64,000 bases of DNA, from positions 124,001 to 188,000 of the forward strand of contig NZ_JAEPRQ010000006.1 in the NCBI RefSeq assembly GCF_016629665.1, given 5' to 3'. The position numbers and the translations under genes are program-made. Positions 33,264 to 42,840 of the stretch are shown here, one piece after another (the first letter of the stretch is position 1; every line of letters starts with the position of its first letter). Source of the stretch: Paracoccus caeni (GTDB taxonomy: Bacteria > Pseudomonadota > Alphaproteobacteria > Rhodobacterales > Rhodobacteraceae). The notes under the pieces are model-generated. The model saw nothing but the letters and a program-made list of their open reading frames with translations. It was not told the origin of the DNA and did not search any database.

Positions 33264-34619
33264 ATGTCCCAAGCCCGACTGGCGCCCGGAGTAACCCCCG
33301 GACGTCTGACACCCGAAGAACTGGCGCTGAATTTCGTCGATGTCGCGCCGCCGCTTGATCCGCACGAGGCACGGGTCGCAGCCGACCGCTGCTACTTCTG
33401 CCACGATGCACCTTGCATCACGGCCTGCCCGACCTCGATCGACATTCCGCTGTTCATCCGCCAGATCGCAACCGGCACCCCCGATGCGGCGGCGATGACG
33501 ATCTTTCACGCCAATATCCTTGGCGGCATGTGCGCCCGCGTCTGCCCGACCGAGAACCTTTGCGAAGGCTCCTGCGTCCGTATGGATGCCGAAGGCCAGC
33601 CGGTCGAGATCGGCGCACTGCAACGCTATGCCACTGACGGGCTGATGGCGAAACCCGGCCATCCCTTCCGCCGGGCCGAACCGACCGGCAAACGGATCGC
33701 CGTGGTCGGTGCGGGGCCAGCCGGGCTTGCCGCGGCGCATCGTCTGGCCGCGAAAGGTCATGACGTGGTGATCTTCGAGGCGCGACCGAAACCCGGCGGC
33801 CTCAACGAATACGGCATCGCCAGCTACAAGGCGGTGGACGGTTTCGCGCAGGCCGAGGTTGACTGGCTGATGGGCATCGGCGGGATCGAGTTCCGCCACG
33901 ATCAGCGCCTTGGCCGCGACATCACCCTGAACGGGCTGCGCGGCGAATATGATGCGGTGTTTCTTGGCATGGGCCTTGGCGGCGTCAACGCACTGCGCAC
34001 CGATGGCGAGGATCGTCAGCATGTCAGCGACGCGGTGGCCTTCATCCGCGATCTGCGGCAGGCCGACGACCTGACCGCCCTGCCCGTTGGCCGCGACGTG
34101 GTGGTGATCGGCGGCGGCATGACGGCGGTTGACGCGGCGGTGCAGTCGAAGCTGCTGGGCGCGGAAAACGTCACCATCGTCTATCGCCGCGACCAGTCGC
34201 AGATGAGCGCCAGCAGCCATGAACAGGAACATGCGACCAGCTCTGGCGTGCGGATCATCTGCAATGCGGCGCCGGTGGCCGTCCACGGCAATGGCTCGGT
34301 CGTCGAGGTCGAGTTCGCCTATACTCAGGACGGACCGGACGGGTTGAAACTGACCGAAGAACGCTTCCGCCTGAAAGCCGATCAGCTTTTCCGCGCCATC
34401 GGCCAGCGGCTTGAGGACGCACCTGACGGCATCACGCTGGAAGGCGGCAAAATCGCGGTCGATGATTATGGCCGAACGTCACTGGACGGTGTCTGGGCAG
34501 GCGGCGACTGCGCCTCGGGCGGGGACGACCTGACCGTTACCGCCGTGGCCGAAGGCCGCGATGCGGCAGAAGACATCGACGCCACCCTGACCGGACGCCC
34601 GGTCGAGATCCCCGGCTAA
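33264..34619 (+). CDS. preT: NAD-dependent dihydropyrimidine dehydrogenase, subunit PreT
   Basis: A 451-residue iron-sulfur flavoprotein. The N-terminus has two cysteine sets (CYFCHDAPCITACP and CARVCPTENLCEGSC) as in the GltD/DPD small domain, then the FAD site VVGAGPAGLAAAH near 150 and the NAD site VVVIGGGMTAVDAA near 280. PreT passes electrons from NADH to PreA, which reduces uracil and thymine. ATG has CCAGGAG about 10 bases upstream. A 13-base gap separates it from preA. Confidence 0.95.
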   Translation: MSQARLAPGVTPGRLTPEELALNFVDVAPPLDPHEARVAADRCYFCHDAPCITACPTSIDIPLFIRQIATGTPDAAAMTIFHANILGGMCARVCPTENLCEGSCVRMDAEGQPVEIGALQRYATDGLMAKPGHPFRRAEPTGKRIAVVGAGPAGLAAAHRLAAKGHDVVIFEARPKPGGLNEYGIASYKAVDGFAQAEVDWLMGIGGIEFRHDQRLGRDITLNGLRGEYDAVFLGMGLGGVNALRTDGEDRQHVSDAVAFIRDLRQADDLTALPVGRDVVVIGGGMTAVDAAVQSKLLGAENVTIVYRRDQSQMSASSHEQEHATSSGVRIICNAAPVAVHGNGSVVEVEFAYTQDGPDGLKLTEERFRLKADQLFRAIGQRLEDAPDGITLEGGKIAVDDYGRTSLDGVWAGGDCASGGDDLTVTAVAEGRDAAEDIDATLTGRPVEIPG

Positions 34620-34632
34620 GGGAGGAAAAGAC

Positions 34633-35931
34633 ATGGCAGATCTGCGCACGAATTTCGTCGGCATCAAGTCACCGAACCCGTTCTGGCTGGCCTCGGCCCC
34701 GCCGACCGACAAGGAAGTCAACGTCCGCCGCGCCTTTCAGGCCGGTTGGGGCGGGGTCGTCTGGAAGACCTTGGGCAGCGAAGGCCCCCCCGTGGTCAAT
34801 GTCAACGGCCCCCGCTACGGCGTCGTCTATGGCGCCGACCGCCGGGTGCTGGGCATCAACAATATCGAATTGATCACCGACCGCCCGCTGGAGGTGAACC
34901 TGCGCGAGATCAAATCCGTCAAGCGCGACTATCCCGACCGGGCGCTAATCATCAGCCTGATGGTCCCCTGCGACGAGGATTCATGGCGCGACATCCTTGC
35001 CCGGATCGAGGATACCGGCGCCGACGGCGTCGAACTGAACTTCGGCTGCCCGCATGGCATGGCCGAACGCGGCATGGGCTCGGCTGTCGGTCAGGTGCCG
35101 GAATATATCGAGATGGTGACCCGTTGGGTAAAGCAATATTCACGCATGCCCTGCATCGTGAAGCTGACCCCGAACATCACCGATGTCCGCAAACCAGCAG
35201 AGGCCGCGATGCGCGGCGGCGCCGATGCGGTCAGCCTGATCAACACGGTCAACTCGATCACTTCGGTCGATCTGGACCTGTTCGCGCCGCAGCCGACCAT
35301 CGACGGCAAAGGCAGCCATGGCGGCTATTGCGGCCCGGCGGTGAAGCCCATCGCGCTGAACATGGTGGCCGAAATCGCCCGCAACCCGGAAACCCGCGGC
35401 CTGCCGATCAGCGGTATCGGCGGCATCACCACATGGCGCGACGCGGCAGAGTTCATGGCGCTTGGCGCAGGCTCGGTTCAGGTCTGCACGGCAGCGATGA
35501 CCTATGGGTTCAAGGTGGTGCAAGAGATGATCTCGGGCCTGCGCGACTATCTGGACAGCCACGAAATGGAAATGTCCGACCTGATCGGGCGCGCGGTTCC
35601 GAACGTCACCGATTGGCAATATCTGAACCTGAACTACGTGACCAAAGCGGTGATCGATCAGGATGCCTGTATCAAATGCGGCCGCTGCTACGCCGCCTGC
35701 GAGGATACCTCGCATCAGGCCATCGCGATGAACCCTGGCCGGGTTTTTGAGGTGGTCGAGGAAGAATGCGTCGCCTGCAATCTCTGCATCGATGTCTGCC
35801 CGGTCGAGGATTGCATCACCATGCGCGAGCTTGAGATCGGCGAGTTGGACAAGCGCACCGGCGAGAAGCGCCGCGAATATGCCAACTGGACCACGCATCC
35901 CAACAACCCGATGGCGAAAGCGGCCGAGTAG
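34633..35931 (+). CDS. preA: NAD-dependent dihydropyrimidine dehydrogenase, subunit PreA
   Basis: A 432-residue enzyme. The dihydroorotate-dehydrogenase-like FMN barrel (about 1-320) holds NFGCPHGMAERGMGSAVGQ and IVKLTPNITD; a C-terminal ferredoxin-like part holds two [4Fe-4S] sets, CIKCGRCYAAC and CVACNLCIDVCPVEDC. It catalyses the first step of reductive uracil/thymine breakdown. The usual next genes (dihydropyrimidinase and beta-ureidopropionase) are not downstream, so the pathway is split here. A strong terminator follows. Confidence 0.95.
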   Translation: MADLRTNFVGIKSPNPFWLASAPPTDKEVNVRRAFQAGWGGVVWKTLGSEGPPVVNVNGPRYGVVYGADRRVLGINNIELITDRPLEVNLREIKSVKRDYPDRALIISLMVPCDEDSWRDILARIEDTGADGVELNFGCPHGMAERGMGSAVGQVPEYIEMVTRWVKQYSRMPCIVKLTPNITDVRKPAEAAMRGGADAVSLINTVNSITSVDLDLFAPQPTIDGKGSHGGYCGPAVKPIALNMVAEIARNPETRGLPISGIGGITTWRDAAEFMALGAGSVQVCTAAMTYGFKVVQEMISGLRDYLDSHEMEMSDLIGRAVPNVTDWQYLNLNYVTKAVIDQDACIKCGRCYAACEDTSHQAIAMNPGRVFEVVEEECVACNLCIDVCPVEDCITMRELEIGELDKRTGEKRREYANWTTHPNNPMAKAAE

Positions 35932-35956
35932 GCTTTCCGGTATTTTTACAACGAAG

Positions 35957-35995
35957 AAGCGGCGAGGTTAAGGTTTTCTCAACCTCGCCGCTTTA
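35957..35995 (+). terminator. Intrinsic terminator of preT-preA
   Basis: A perfect 13-bp stem AAGCGGCGAGGTT / AACCTCGCCGCTT with an 11-base loop, followed by TAT. The T run is short but the stem is very stable. Beyond it, 36001-36154 holds a GC-rich imperfect stem and a CG-alternating run but no gene. Confidence 0.85.
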
Positions 35996-36154
35996 TATCC
36001 GGCTTTGCGGTACAGGCTGCGGAGCCGATGACCGCCAACGGAGAAGTCGCCCCGGTCTCGGCTGGCAAGGCCTACCTGTCTCCCCCATGCAGGAGAGGCC
36101 GGGGCGCGCGCGCGCACCCTCTGCCGTTTCTTCGTTGTCCAAATACCGAAAACC

Positions 36155-37627
36155 CTAGAGGCCGTAGATACGGCTGAATTTATCTTCCAGATAGGCCAGC
36201 AACGGTTCGGGCGAGACGCTTTCGCCGATGGCCTGTTCGATCAACTGCTTTGGCGGCAACAGTCCACCATGGCGTTGGACATTTTCGCGCAGCCATTCGA
36301 CGCCGGGCGCGGCATCGCCTGCGGCAAGCGAGGTATCAAGCTCTGGCACCGCCTCGCGCAGGGCGCGGTTCAGGCAGCCGGCAAAGACATTGCCAAGGGC
36401 ATAGGTCGGGAAATAGCCGAACAGGCCCACCGCCCAGTGAACGTCCTGCAACACGCCATTGGCCGGGCGATCCACCGCCACGCCGAAATCCTTGAGGAAA
36501 CGGGCATTCCACGCCTCGACCAGATCTTCCGTATTCAGGCGGCCGCTGATCAGGTCACGCTCGATGTCAAAGCGCAGCATGATGTGCAGATTGTATTGCA
36601 CCTCGTCGGCCTCGGTGCGGATATAGCCGGGGGTGACCCGGTTCACCGTGGCGTAGAAGGCGTCGGGATCGGCGATGTTCAGATCGTCGAAGGCGTCCGA
36701 CATGCGCTTGAACAGCCAGCCGGTAAAGGCGCGGCCCCGGCCCATCTGGTTTTCATAGATGCGGCTTTGGCTTTCATGCACCCCCATCGACACACCCCGG
36801 CCAAGCGGCGTAAAGGCATAGTCGGGATCGATGCCCAATTCATAGCTGGAATGGCCGACCTCGTGGATGGTCGAATAGATGCAGTTGAACGGATCAGGCT
36901 CGACCACCCGCGTGGTGATGCGGCTGTCCTGCCAACGACCGCTGCTGAACGGATGCACCGCCAGATCCAGCCGCCCGCGCGTCCAGTCATAACCAAAGGC
37001 CGTGGCGCAGGTGCGGGCCAGACGAAGCTGGGTTTCCTGCGGAAAATGGCCGGTCAGTGGCGCGGGCTGGTTCTCGACGCCAAGAATATCCTCGCGCAGG
37101 GCGACAAGGCGCGGGCGCATCTGATCGAACAAAGCGGCGATTTCGGTGCCGGTAATGCCCGGCTCGTAATCGTCCAGCAGCGCATCATAAAGATCGCCGC
37201 CTTCGGCGACCGCCGCAGCCTCTTCCCGCTTCAGCATCAGCACCTGATCAAGCGTGGGAAGAAACTCCTCCGGCGCGTCCTTGGCCCGTGCTTCAGCCCA
37301 GATCCCCTGCGACAGCGAGGTCAGCCGTGCCAGTTCCTGCGCCAGCCGTGCCGGGATTTTGCTGGCACGGTTGAAGTCGCGCGCGATCAGATCCATCGCC
37401 CGGGTCTCGGCCTCGGTCTGCGGTTCCGCCACTTCCAGCCATTCGCCGATCCGCTCATCGGTGCGACGCTCGTGCAGGACCGCCTCGATCGCGCCCATTT
37501 CCTCGGCCCGCTGTTCGGCGGCACCGCGCGGCATGACCGTTTCCTGATCCCAGCCAAGCCGCTCGGCGATCGAGGACAGCGCCTCGGTCTGCCGCTGAAA
37601 CGCGAGTAGATCGTTGATCGCTGTCAT
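36155..37627 (-). CDS. Carboxypeptidase M32 (Taq-type)
   Basis: A 490-residue metallocarboxypeptidase. The zinc site HEVGHSSYELG lies near residues 255-265, with the third ligand Glu in GVHESQSRIYENQMGRG about 28 residues on; both are M32 hallmarks. It trims C-terminal residues in the cytoplasm. Length is normal. Its start overlaps the ctaA stop (ATGA), so it is translated from a ctaA transcript. Confidence 0.93.
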   Translation of the reverse strand: MTAINDLLAFQRQTEALSSIAERLGWDQETVMPRGAAEQRAEEMGAIEAVLHERRTDERIGEWLEVAEPQTEAETRAMDLIARDFNRASKIPARLAQELARLTSLSQGIWAEARAKDAPEEFLPTLDQVLMLKREEAAAVAEGGDLYDALLDDYEPGITGTEIAALFDQMRPRLVALREDILGVENQPAPLTGHFPQETQLRLARTCATAFGYDWTRGRLDLAVHPFSSGRWQDSRITTRVVEPDPFNCIYSTIHEVGHSSYELGIDPDYAFTPLGRGVSMGVHESQSRIYENQMGRGRAFTGWLFKRMSDAFDDLNIADPDAFYATVNRVTPGYIRTEADEVQYNLHIMLRFDIERDLISGRLNTEDLVEAWNARFLKDFGVAVDRPANGVLQDVHWAVGLFGYFPTYALGNVFAGCLNRALREAVPELDTSLAAGDAAPGVEWLRENVQRHGGLLPPKQLIEQAIGESVSPEPLLAYLEDKFSRIYGL

Positions 37628-38772
37628 CGGATGGTCCCCCTGACCGAGGTTTCATGCGGATAGGCCGCATTGTGGCGGGCGCGGATGATCAGGACGAACA
37701 TCGCCATCGCCCCGATCTGATGGCTGAGCGCAAGCCCGAGGGGCGAGGCATGAAGCACGTTCATGATCCCCAGACCCACCTGCACCGCCACCATCGCGAT
37801 CATAGCGTTAAACGCCCCGCGCGTCACCGGATGCGGGGATTTTCGCCCACGCAACCAGACCACGATGGCAAAGATGGTCAGCAGATAGCCGGTCATCCGA
37901 TGCACGAATTGCACAAGCGCCGGGTTTTCAAAGAAATTCCGCCAGCCCAGCTCAGCGTCCCAGATATATTCGGGGATCCATTCGCCACCCATCGTCGGCC
38001 AGCCGGTATAGGTCCGCCCGGCATCGATCCCGGCGACCAGCGCGCCCAGCAGGATCTGCACCATCGCCAGATGCATCAGGCCAGTCGACATTGAAAACAG
38101 TTTCCGCTCTCCCGCCCTGCGCGCGCGCAGGAGCTGCGCCTCGCTGCGGCCCAGCATCAACACATACCAGGTGATCAGGCCAAGGATCAGGAAGGCCAGC
38201 CCCAGATGGATCGCCAGCCGGTAAGAGGCGACGCGCACCATCCCCTCGACCAGCCCGGAACTGACCATCCACCAGCCGATTGCGCCCTGCAATCCGCCAA
38301 GCGCGCCAACCGCAACCAATCGCGGGGTCCAGCCGACCGGGATTCGCTTCGTCGCAAGAAAGAACAGAAATCCCCCGGCCCAGATCAGCCCGACCAGACG
38401 GCCCAGCAGACGGTGCGACCATTCCCACCAATAGATCTGTTTGAACTCGGCCAGCGACATGCCCGCGTTCACCTCGATATATTGCGGGATCTGCTTGTAG
38501 GCGTCGAATTCCGATTGCCATGCCGTCTCGTTCATCGGCGGCAGCGCGCCCGTCACCGGCGCCCATTCGACAATGGACAGGCCCGAGCCGGTCAGCCGAG
38601 TGGCCCCGCCCAGCACGATCATCGCCGCGACCAGCGCGAACAACACCATCAGCCACATGCGGATCGCCCGGCGCGCGCCCTTAGGTGCGGCGTCGATCAT
38701 GCCGGTCGTCGCGGTTGGGCGGCTGCTGGCAGTCGGATCCGAAACTTCCTCGAAAACGGGGCGTTTGGCCAT
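37624..38772 (-). CDS. ctaA: Heme A synthase (CtaA/Cox15)
   Basis: A 382-residue membrane protein with about eight helices. Conserved His sites appear in WWEWSHRLLGRLVG, in FVHRMTGYLLTI and in LSHQIGAMAMF. It converts heme O to heme A for aa3-type cytochrome oxidase. ATG 38772 has AAGGAG 6 bases upstream. The proteobacterial type 2 (Cox15-like) form fits the opening GGATRLTGSGLSIVEW. It lies downstream of trmJ with a 38-base gap; no other cox genes are in the window. Confidence 0.95.
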   Translation of the reverse strand: MAKRPVFEEVSDPTASSRPTATTGMIDAAPKGARRAIRMWLMVLFALVAAMIVLGGATRLTGSGLSIVEWAPVTGALPPMNETAWQSEFDAYKQIPQYIEVNAGMSLAEFKQIYWWEWSHRLLGRLVGLIWAGGFLFFLATKRIPVGWTPRLVAVGALGGLQGAIGWWMVSSGLVEGMVRVASYRLAIHLGLAFLILGLITWYVLMLGRSEAQLLRARRAGERKLFSMSTGLMHLAMVQILLGALVAGIDAGRTYTGWPTMGGEWIPEYIWDAELGWRNFFENPALVQFVHRMTGYLLTIFAIVVWLRGRKSPHPVTRGAFNAMIAMVAVQVGLGIMNVLHASPLGLALSHQIGAMAMFVLIIRARHNAAYPHETSVRGTIR

Positions 38773-38810
38773 TGCTTGCTCCTTCACGTCGCGCGGAACT
38801 TAGGCTGCGC

Positions 38811-39542
38811 TCACTTGCGGGTCAATTGGCGCAGAAGGCCATGCAGCACCCGCACGTCGCCCTGCGTCAGCGTCAGGCGCGACCACATGTTGCGCAGGTT
38901 CAGCTTCATACTTGACGCCTTGGCCTCGGGGAAGAAAAACCCAGCTTCGTCAAGGCGTTCCTCGTAATGATCGCCCAGTTTCTCAATCTCGATCCGGTCG
39001 GCCATCACCTCGCCCGCGGCGCGACCAAGATGCGGCGAGGGTTCTGGCGGCAAAGTGTCGCGGCCCCATTCGTAGCCCATCAACAGCACCGCCTGCGCCA
39101 GATTGAGCGAGGGGAAATCCGGGTTCACCGGCACCGTCACAATGGCATTGGCGCGGGCCACATCGTCGTTTTCCAGCCCGGCGCGTTCCGGCCCGAAGAT
39201 AATCGCGACCCGGCCCGGCTGACTGCGCGCCTTTTCCATCGCCGTGGCGGGCGTATAGACCGGCTTTGACAGATCGCGCCCGCGCGCCGTGGTGGCAAAG
39301 GCGAACTCGATCCCCGTCATCGCTTCGGCCAGCGTCGGGAAAATCCGCGCATGATCCAGCACCCGCCCCGCCGCGCCTGAGGCCATCGCAATCGCCTTGG
39401 GATTGGGCCAGCCGTCACGCGGATCGACCAGCCGCATCTCGGTCAGGCCGAAATTCAGCATGGCGCGGGCGGCACCGCCGATATTCTCGCCCATTTGCGG
39501 GCGGACAAGGATGATGACGGGCTTTTCAGGCGCATGTTCCAT
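38811..39542 (-). CDS. trmJ: tRNA/rRNA 2'-O-methyltransferase, TrmJ-like (SpoU class)
   Basis: A 243-residue SPOUT methyltransferase. NIGGAARAMLNFGLTEMRLVDPRDGWPN is the TrmJ-type N-terminus, IIFGPERAGLENDD is motif 2, and FPSLNLAQAVLLMGYEW is motif 3 forming the knotted SAM site. TrmJ methylates position 32 of several tRNAs. The start chosen is ATG 39542; the long upstream reading is the reverse of thiE. Divergent from thiE with 57 bases between starts. Confidence 0.88.
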   Translation of the reverse strand: MEHAPEKPVIILVRPQMGENIGGAARAMLNFGLTEMRLVDPRDGWPNPKAIAMASGAAGRVLDHARIFPTLAEAMTGIEFAFATTARGRDLSKPVYTPATAMEKARSQPGRVAIIFGPERAGLENDDVARANAIVTVPVNPDFPSLNLAQAVLLMGYEWGRDTLPPEPSPHLGRAAGEVMADRIEIEKLGDHYEERLDEAGFFFPEAKASSMKLNLRNMWSRLTLTQGDVRVLHGLLRQLTRK

Positions 39543-39599
39543 GCCCGCCGCATAGTCCTTCTGGCAAGGCGCGGCAAGCTGCGCTATTGCGACAGAAAG

Positions 39600-40214
39600 A
39601 TGGAGACGCATGTGACCGACGCCCCGCAGCTTTACCTGATGACCCCCGCAGGGGCGCAAGCCTCGACCCTGTCGCCGATGCTGGGCGAAGTGCTGGACCG
39701 CTTTCCCGTTGCCTGCCTGCGCATTCGCGGCGGTGCGGAAGAAGACGAACTGGGCCGGCTGGCCGATCTGGCCCGCGAGATCGCCCATGCCCGCGATGTG
39801 GCGGTGGTGATCGACGACCATGTGCGGCTGGCACAGCGGCACGGCCTTGACGGCGTGCATCTGACCGACGGCGCACGCGGCGTGCGCGATGCCCGCAAAG
39901 AGCTGGGCGCGGATGCGATTGTGGGCGCCTTCTGCGGCGTGTCGCGCCATGACGGGATCAATGCGGGCGAGGCCGGGGCGGATTACGTCAGCTTTGGCCC
40001 GGTTGGGGACACAGCACTTGGGCGCGGCGGGCCTGCGCCGCTGGATCTGTTCCAGTGGTGGTCCGAAATGATCGAGATTCCCGTGGTGGCCGAGGGTGCG
40101 ATTACCCGCGAATTGATCACCGGCCTGTCGCCGATCACCGATTTCATCGCCATTGGCGCCGAAATCTGGGCCGAGAAAGATCCGGCGAAGGCGCTTGAGG
40201 GGCTTTGGGGCTGA
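39600..40214 (+). CDS. thiE: Thiamine phosphate synthase family protein
   Basis: A 204-residue TIM-barrel protein: LYLMTPAGA, VVIDDHVRLAQRHGLDGVHL, GADYVSFGPVGDTALGRGG and IPVVAEGAIT correspond to the ThiE strands binding the pyrimidine diphosphate, the thiazole phosphate and the phosphate. It would join these into thiamine monophosphate. The pyrophosphate-contacting region is less canonical (GARGVRDARKELG rather than a DxP motif), so a TenI-like or diverged role is possible. No other thi genes and no TPP riboswitch are nearby. Confidence 0.75.
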   Translation: METHVTDAPQLYLMTPAGAQASTLSPMLGEVLDRFPVACLRIRGGAEEDELGRLADLAREIAHARDVAVVIDDHVRLAQRHGLDGVHLTDGARGVRDARKELGADAIVGAFCGVSRHDGINAGEAGADYVSFGPVGDTALGRGGPAPLDLFQWWSEMIEIPVVAEGAITRELITGLSPITDFIAIGAEIWAEKDPAKALEGLWG

Positions 40215-40318
40215 ACAGCCCCGGTTTCGGACGATCCGCCCTGCTCTTCTGCCGCAAATTCGTGGCGGTTCAATGCTTTGCGATTGCGCGACTCTGACAA
40301 GGTTGCCAATCTGCGGCC

Positions 40319-41509
40319 ATGACCCGCCCCTTTCGCCGCCTTGTTCTTTACCTGCCGGGCTTCGACCCCTTCCCGCCCCGCCGCTACCGCGAGCTTTACC
40401 GACGCGAGGCGGCTGCGCAGGCGGGCGTCTCGGGCTATGGGATGACGGTTGCGGGGGCGAAGATCGCTTCGGGCTTTGGCTGGCGCAGTCGCGGCAGCTT
40501 CCCCGAGGGCGAGGCCGAGACGCTGTTCGAGGTGCTGGTCTGGTCCGATCTGGTGCAGGCCTCGATGCGGACGGCGATCGCCGGAACCTATCTGCAGCTT
40601 GCCCGAACCGCCGCCATCTATATCGGCTCGGGGGCTTTCGGGCGGCTGATGCGGCTCAGGCGCGGGCCGATGCTGGCGGCGCTTTATCCCTTTGCGATCC
40701 TGCTGCTGCAGCTTCTGGTCGCGCTGATTGTTGGTGCCGCCGCAGGGTGGCTTGCGGCATGGGCGTTCAACGGCTGGGCGGGGCTGATCGTCGCGGCGGC
40801 GATGGCGGTGGCCGTGCTGATGCTGGCCCGTGCGCAGGATCACCGGCTTTACGCCTATTATCTGATGAACGATTACGCCTTCACCGCCGCCCTGCGTGGC
40901 GCCTATCCCGAAGCGTTGGAGGAACGGATTCGGGGTTTCACCGCCCGGCTGGAACAGGCATTGCAGGACCCCGAGATTGATGAGGTGCTGGTCGTCGGCC
41001 ATTCCTCGGGCGCCTATCTGGCGGTCTCGATCCTTGCCGATCTGATCCGGGGCGGCCTGCCCCCGTCCCGCGCGACCTTGTCGCTGCTGACGCTTGGCCA
41101 TGTGGTGCCGATGGCCTCTTTCCTGCCGGATGCGACACGGCTGCGCGCCGATCTGGCCTACCTGTCCGAGCGGTCGGAACTCTTCTGGCTGGATGTCACC
41201 GCCCCCGGCGATGCTTGCAGCTTTGCTTTATGCGATCCGGTGGCGGTGACGGGCGTGGCAGGCGAAGGGCAGCTTTGGCCGCTGGTCATCTCGGCCAGCT
41301 TCACCAATACGCTGTCGCCGGAGAAACAGCGTGAGCTAAGGAAACGCTGGTTCCGGCTGCATTTTCAATATCTTTGCGCCTTCGACCGACCCGGAGATTA
41401 CGACTATTTCGCCATTACCGGCGGTCCGCTGACGCTGGCGCAGCGCTTTGCCGGGCGCAAACCCTCGCCCGGCCGGATCACCCGCGCCGTCGGGCCGGGC
41501 CTGCCATGA
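40319..41509 (+). CDS. Membrane protein with alpha/beta-hydrolase-like GHSSG motif
   Basis: A 396-residue protein of unknown family. It starts with a strand-like RRLVLYLPGFDPFPPRRYR, has two transmembrane helices in the middle (about 125-145 and 150-170), and then VLVVGHSSGAYLAVSILADLI, a nucleophile-elbow G-x-S-x-G with Ser229. AHDPVAVT-like acid and late His residues (FFWLDV, FDRPGDYDYF) could complete a triad but are uncertain. Its stop overlaps the P450 start, and the P450 stop overlaps the next start, so three genes form a tightly coupled operon. A lipid or hydrophobic substrate is a guess. Confidence 0.7.
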   Translation: MTRPFRRLVLYLPGFDPFPPRRYRELYRREAAAQAGVSGYGMTVAGAKIASGFGWRSRGSFPEGEAETLFEVLVWSDLVQASMRTAIAGTYLQLARTAAIYIGSGAFGRLMRLRRGPMLAALYPFAILLLQLLVALIVGAAAGWLAAWAFNGWAGLIVAAAMAVAVLMLARAQDHRLYAYYLMNDYAFTAALRGAYPEALEERIRGFTARLEQALQDPEIDEVLVVGHSSGAYLAVSILADLIRGGLPPSRATLSLLTLGHVVPMASFLPDATRLRADLAYLSERSELFWLDVTAPGDACSFALCDPVAVTGVAGEGQLWPLVISASFTNTLSPEKQRELRKRWFRLHFQYLCAFDRPGDYDYFAITGGPLTLAQRFAGRKPSPGRITRAVGPGLP

Positions 41510-42840
41510 TCCCGCCCCGCCCGCCGACGAACGAGACCCGCAACACCCTGCTGCGGTTGATCCTCGGCTTCCGACGCGATCTTCTGTCGGCCCTGCCCGC
41601 CCGGCTCTACCGCGCACGCATGGCCGAGTTTCGTAGCCCGCTGATCCACAGCTTCGTCTGCAACGATCCGGCGCTGGTCCGGCTGATCCTGCAGGAAAAG
41701 CCCGGCGATTTTCCGAAATCGCGGCGGCTGCGCGCCGGTCTGTCGCCGCTGATGGGCAATTCGGTCTTCGTCAGCAATGGCGAGGACTGGGCCCGCCAAC
41801 GCCGCATCATCGATCCGGCTTTCGAGGGCGGCAGACTGCGCGAAATCTACCCCGCCGTTCTGGCCGCCGCCCGTTCGGTCACCGCCGAACTGCCCGAGGG
41901 CGAAGTCGATATCGAGCCCTTCGCCAGCCTCGCCACTGCCGATGCGATCTTTCGGGCGATGTTTTCGCTGCCCATCGAACATGACATCGCCGCCCGCGTT
42001 TTTCGCGCCTTCCGCGCCCATCAGGATGCGCAGCCGCTGGTCAATCTGGCGGCGATCCTGCCATGGATGCCGCGCTGGCATTCGCGCGCAACCCGTCGCA
42101 CGGCGGGGGAAATCCGCAGCCTGATCCGGCAACTGGTCGATCAGCGCCTTGACGCCATCGCGGAGGGCACCGCCCCCGACGATCTGGCAACGCGCATTCT
42201 GACGACGCCCGATCCTGTCACCGGCGCGCTCTTTTCCAGCGCGGAAATGGTCGATCAGGTCGCCACCTTCTTTCTGGCCGGGCATGAGACCAGCGCCTCG
42301 TCAATCGCATGGGCCTTGTGGCTGCTGGCCGCCAATCCCGACTGGCAGGATCGCGTCGCGTCCGAGGCTGCGCTGCTGAGCGATGACATGGCAACGCTGG
42401 GCAAGCTGAAGGCCACACGTGCCGTCTATCGCGAAACGCTGCGGCTTTATCCCCCGGTGCCGATGTTCGTGCGCGAAGCGGCTGTCGCGCAGCGCTTCCG
42501 TGACAGGACGGTGCCGAAAGGGGCGCAGGTCGTTGTCTCGCCATGGCATCTGCACCGGCATGAGCGGTTATGGGACCACCCCGACGCCTTCGATCCGGCG
42601 CGTTGGGACACCACCGAAGGCAAAGCCAGCGCCCGCGACGCCTTCGTGCCGTTTTCAGCCGGTCAGCGCGTCTGTCCGGGCGCGGGGCTTGCCATGATGG
42701 AGGGGGTGGTGATCCTTGCCACCATCGTCGCGGCGTTTCGGTTGCAGCCGACGGAACAAGAGCCGGTTCCGGTAGCACGGCTGACAGTGCGCGGAAGCGA
42801 CGGGATCAGGATCAGACTGGAGCGGAGGGAGCAAGCATGA
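41506..42840 (+). CDS. Cytochrome P450
   Basis: A 444-residue soluble P450. The I-helix oxygen motif is AGHETSASS, the K-helix is ETLRLYPPVP (ExxR), and the heme loop is FSAGQRVCPGAGLA with Cys390. Overall the pattern (LWLLAANPDWQ, VPMFVREA) is close to fatty-acid/terpenoid-type bacterial P450s rather than a biosynthetic-cluster P450, but the substrate is unknown. No ferredoxin or reductase gene is adjacent. Translation is coupled at both ends. Confidence 0.93.
   Translation: MIPPRPPTNETRNTLLRLILGFRRDLLSALPARLYRARMAEFRSPLIHSFVCNDPALVRLILQEKPGDFPKSRRLRAGLSPLMGNSVFVSNGEDWARQRRIIDPAFEGGRLREIYPAVLAAARSVTAELPEGEVDIEPFASLATADAIFRAMFSLPIEHDIAARVFRAFRAHQDAQPLVNLAAILPWMPRWHSRATRRTAGEIRSLIRQLVDQRLDAIAEGTAPDDLATRILTTPDPVTGALFSSAEMVDQVATFFLAGHETSASSIAWALWLLAANPDWQDRVASEAALLSDDMATLGKLKATRAVYRETLRLYPPVPMFVREAAVAQRFRDRTVPKGAQVVVSPWHLHRHERLWDHPDAFDPARWDTTEGKASARDAFVPFSAGQRVCPGAGLAMMEGVVILATIVAAFRLQPTEQEPVPVARLTVRGSDGIRIRLERREQA

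Noticed and set aside
36001..36154. Small RNA between preA and the M32 peptidase gene
   Set aside because: A GC-rich imperfect stem (GCCCCGG...CCGGGGC) and a CG-alternating run are visible, but no promoter or U tract supports transcription.
39543..39599. TPP riboswitch before thiE
   Set aside because: Only 57 bases separate thiE and trmJ starts, and no THI-box CTGAGA or ACCTGATC element is present.
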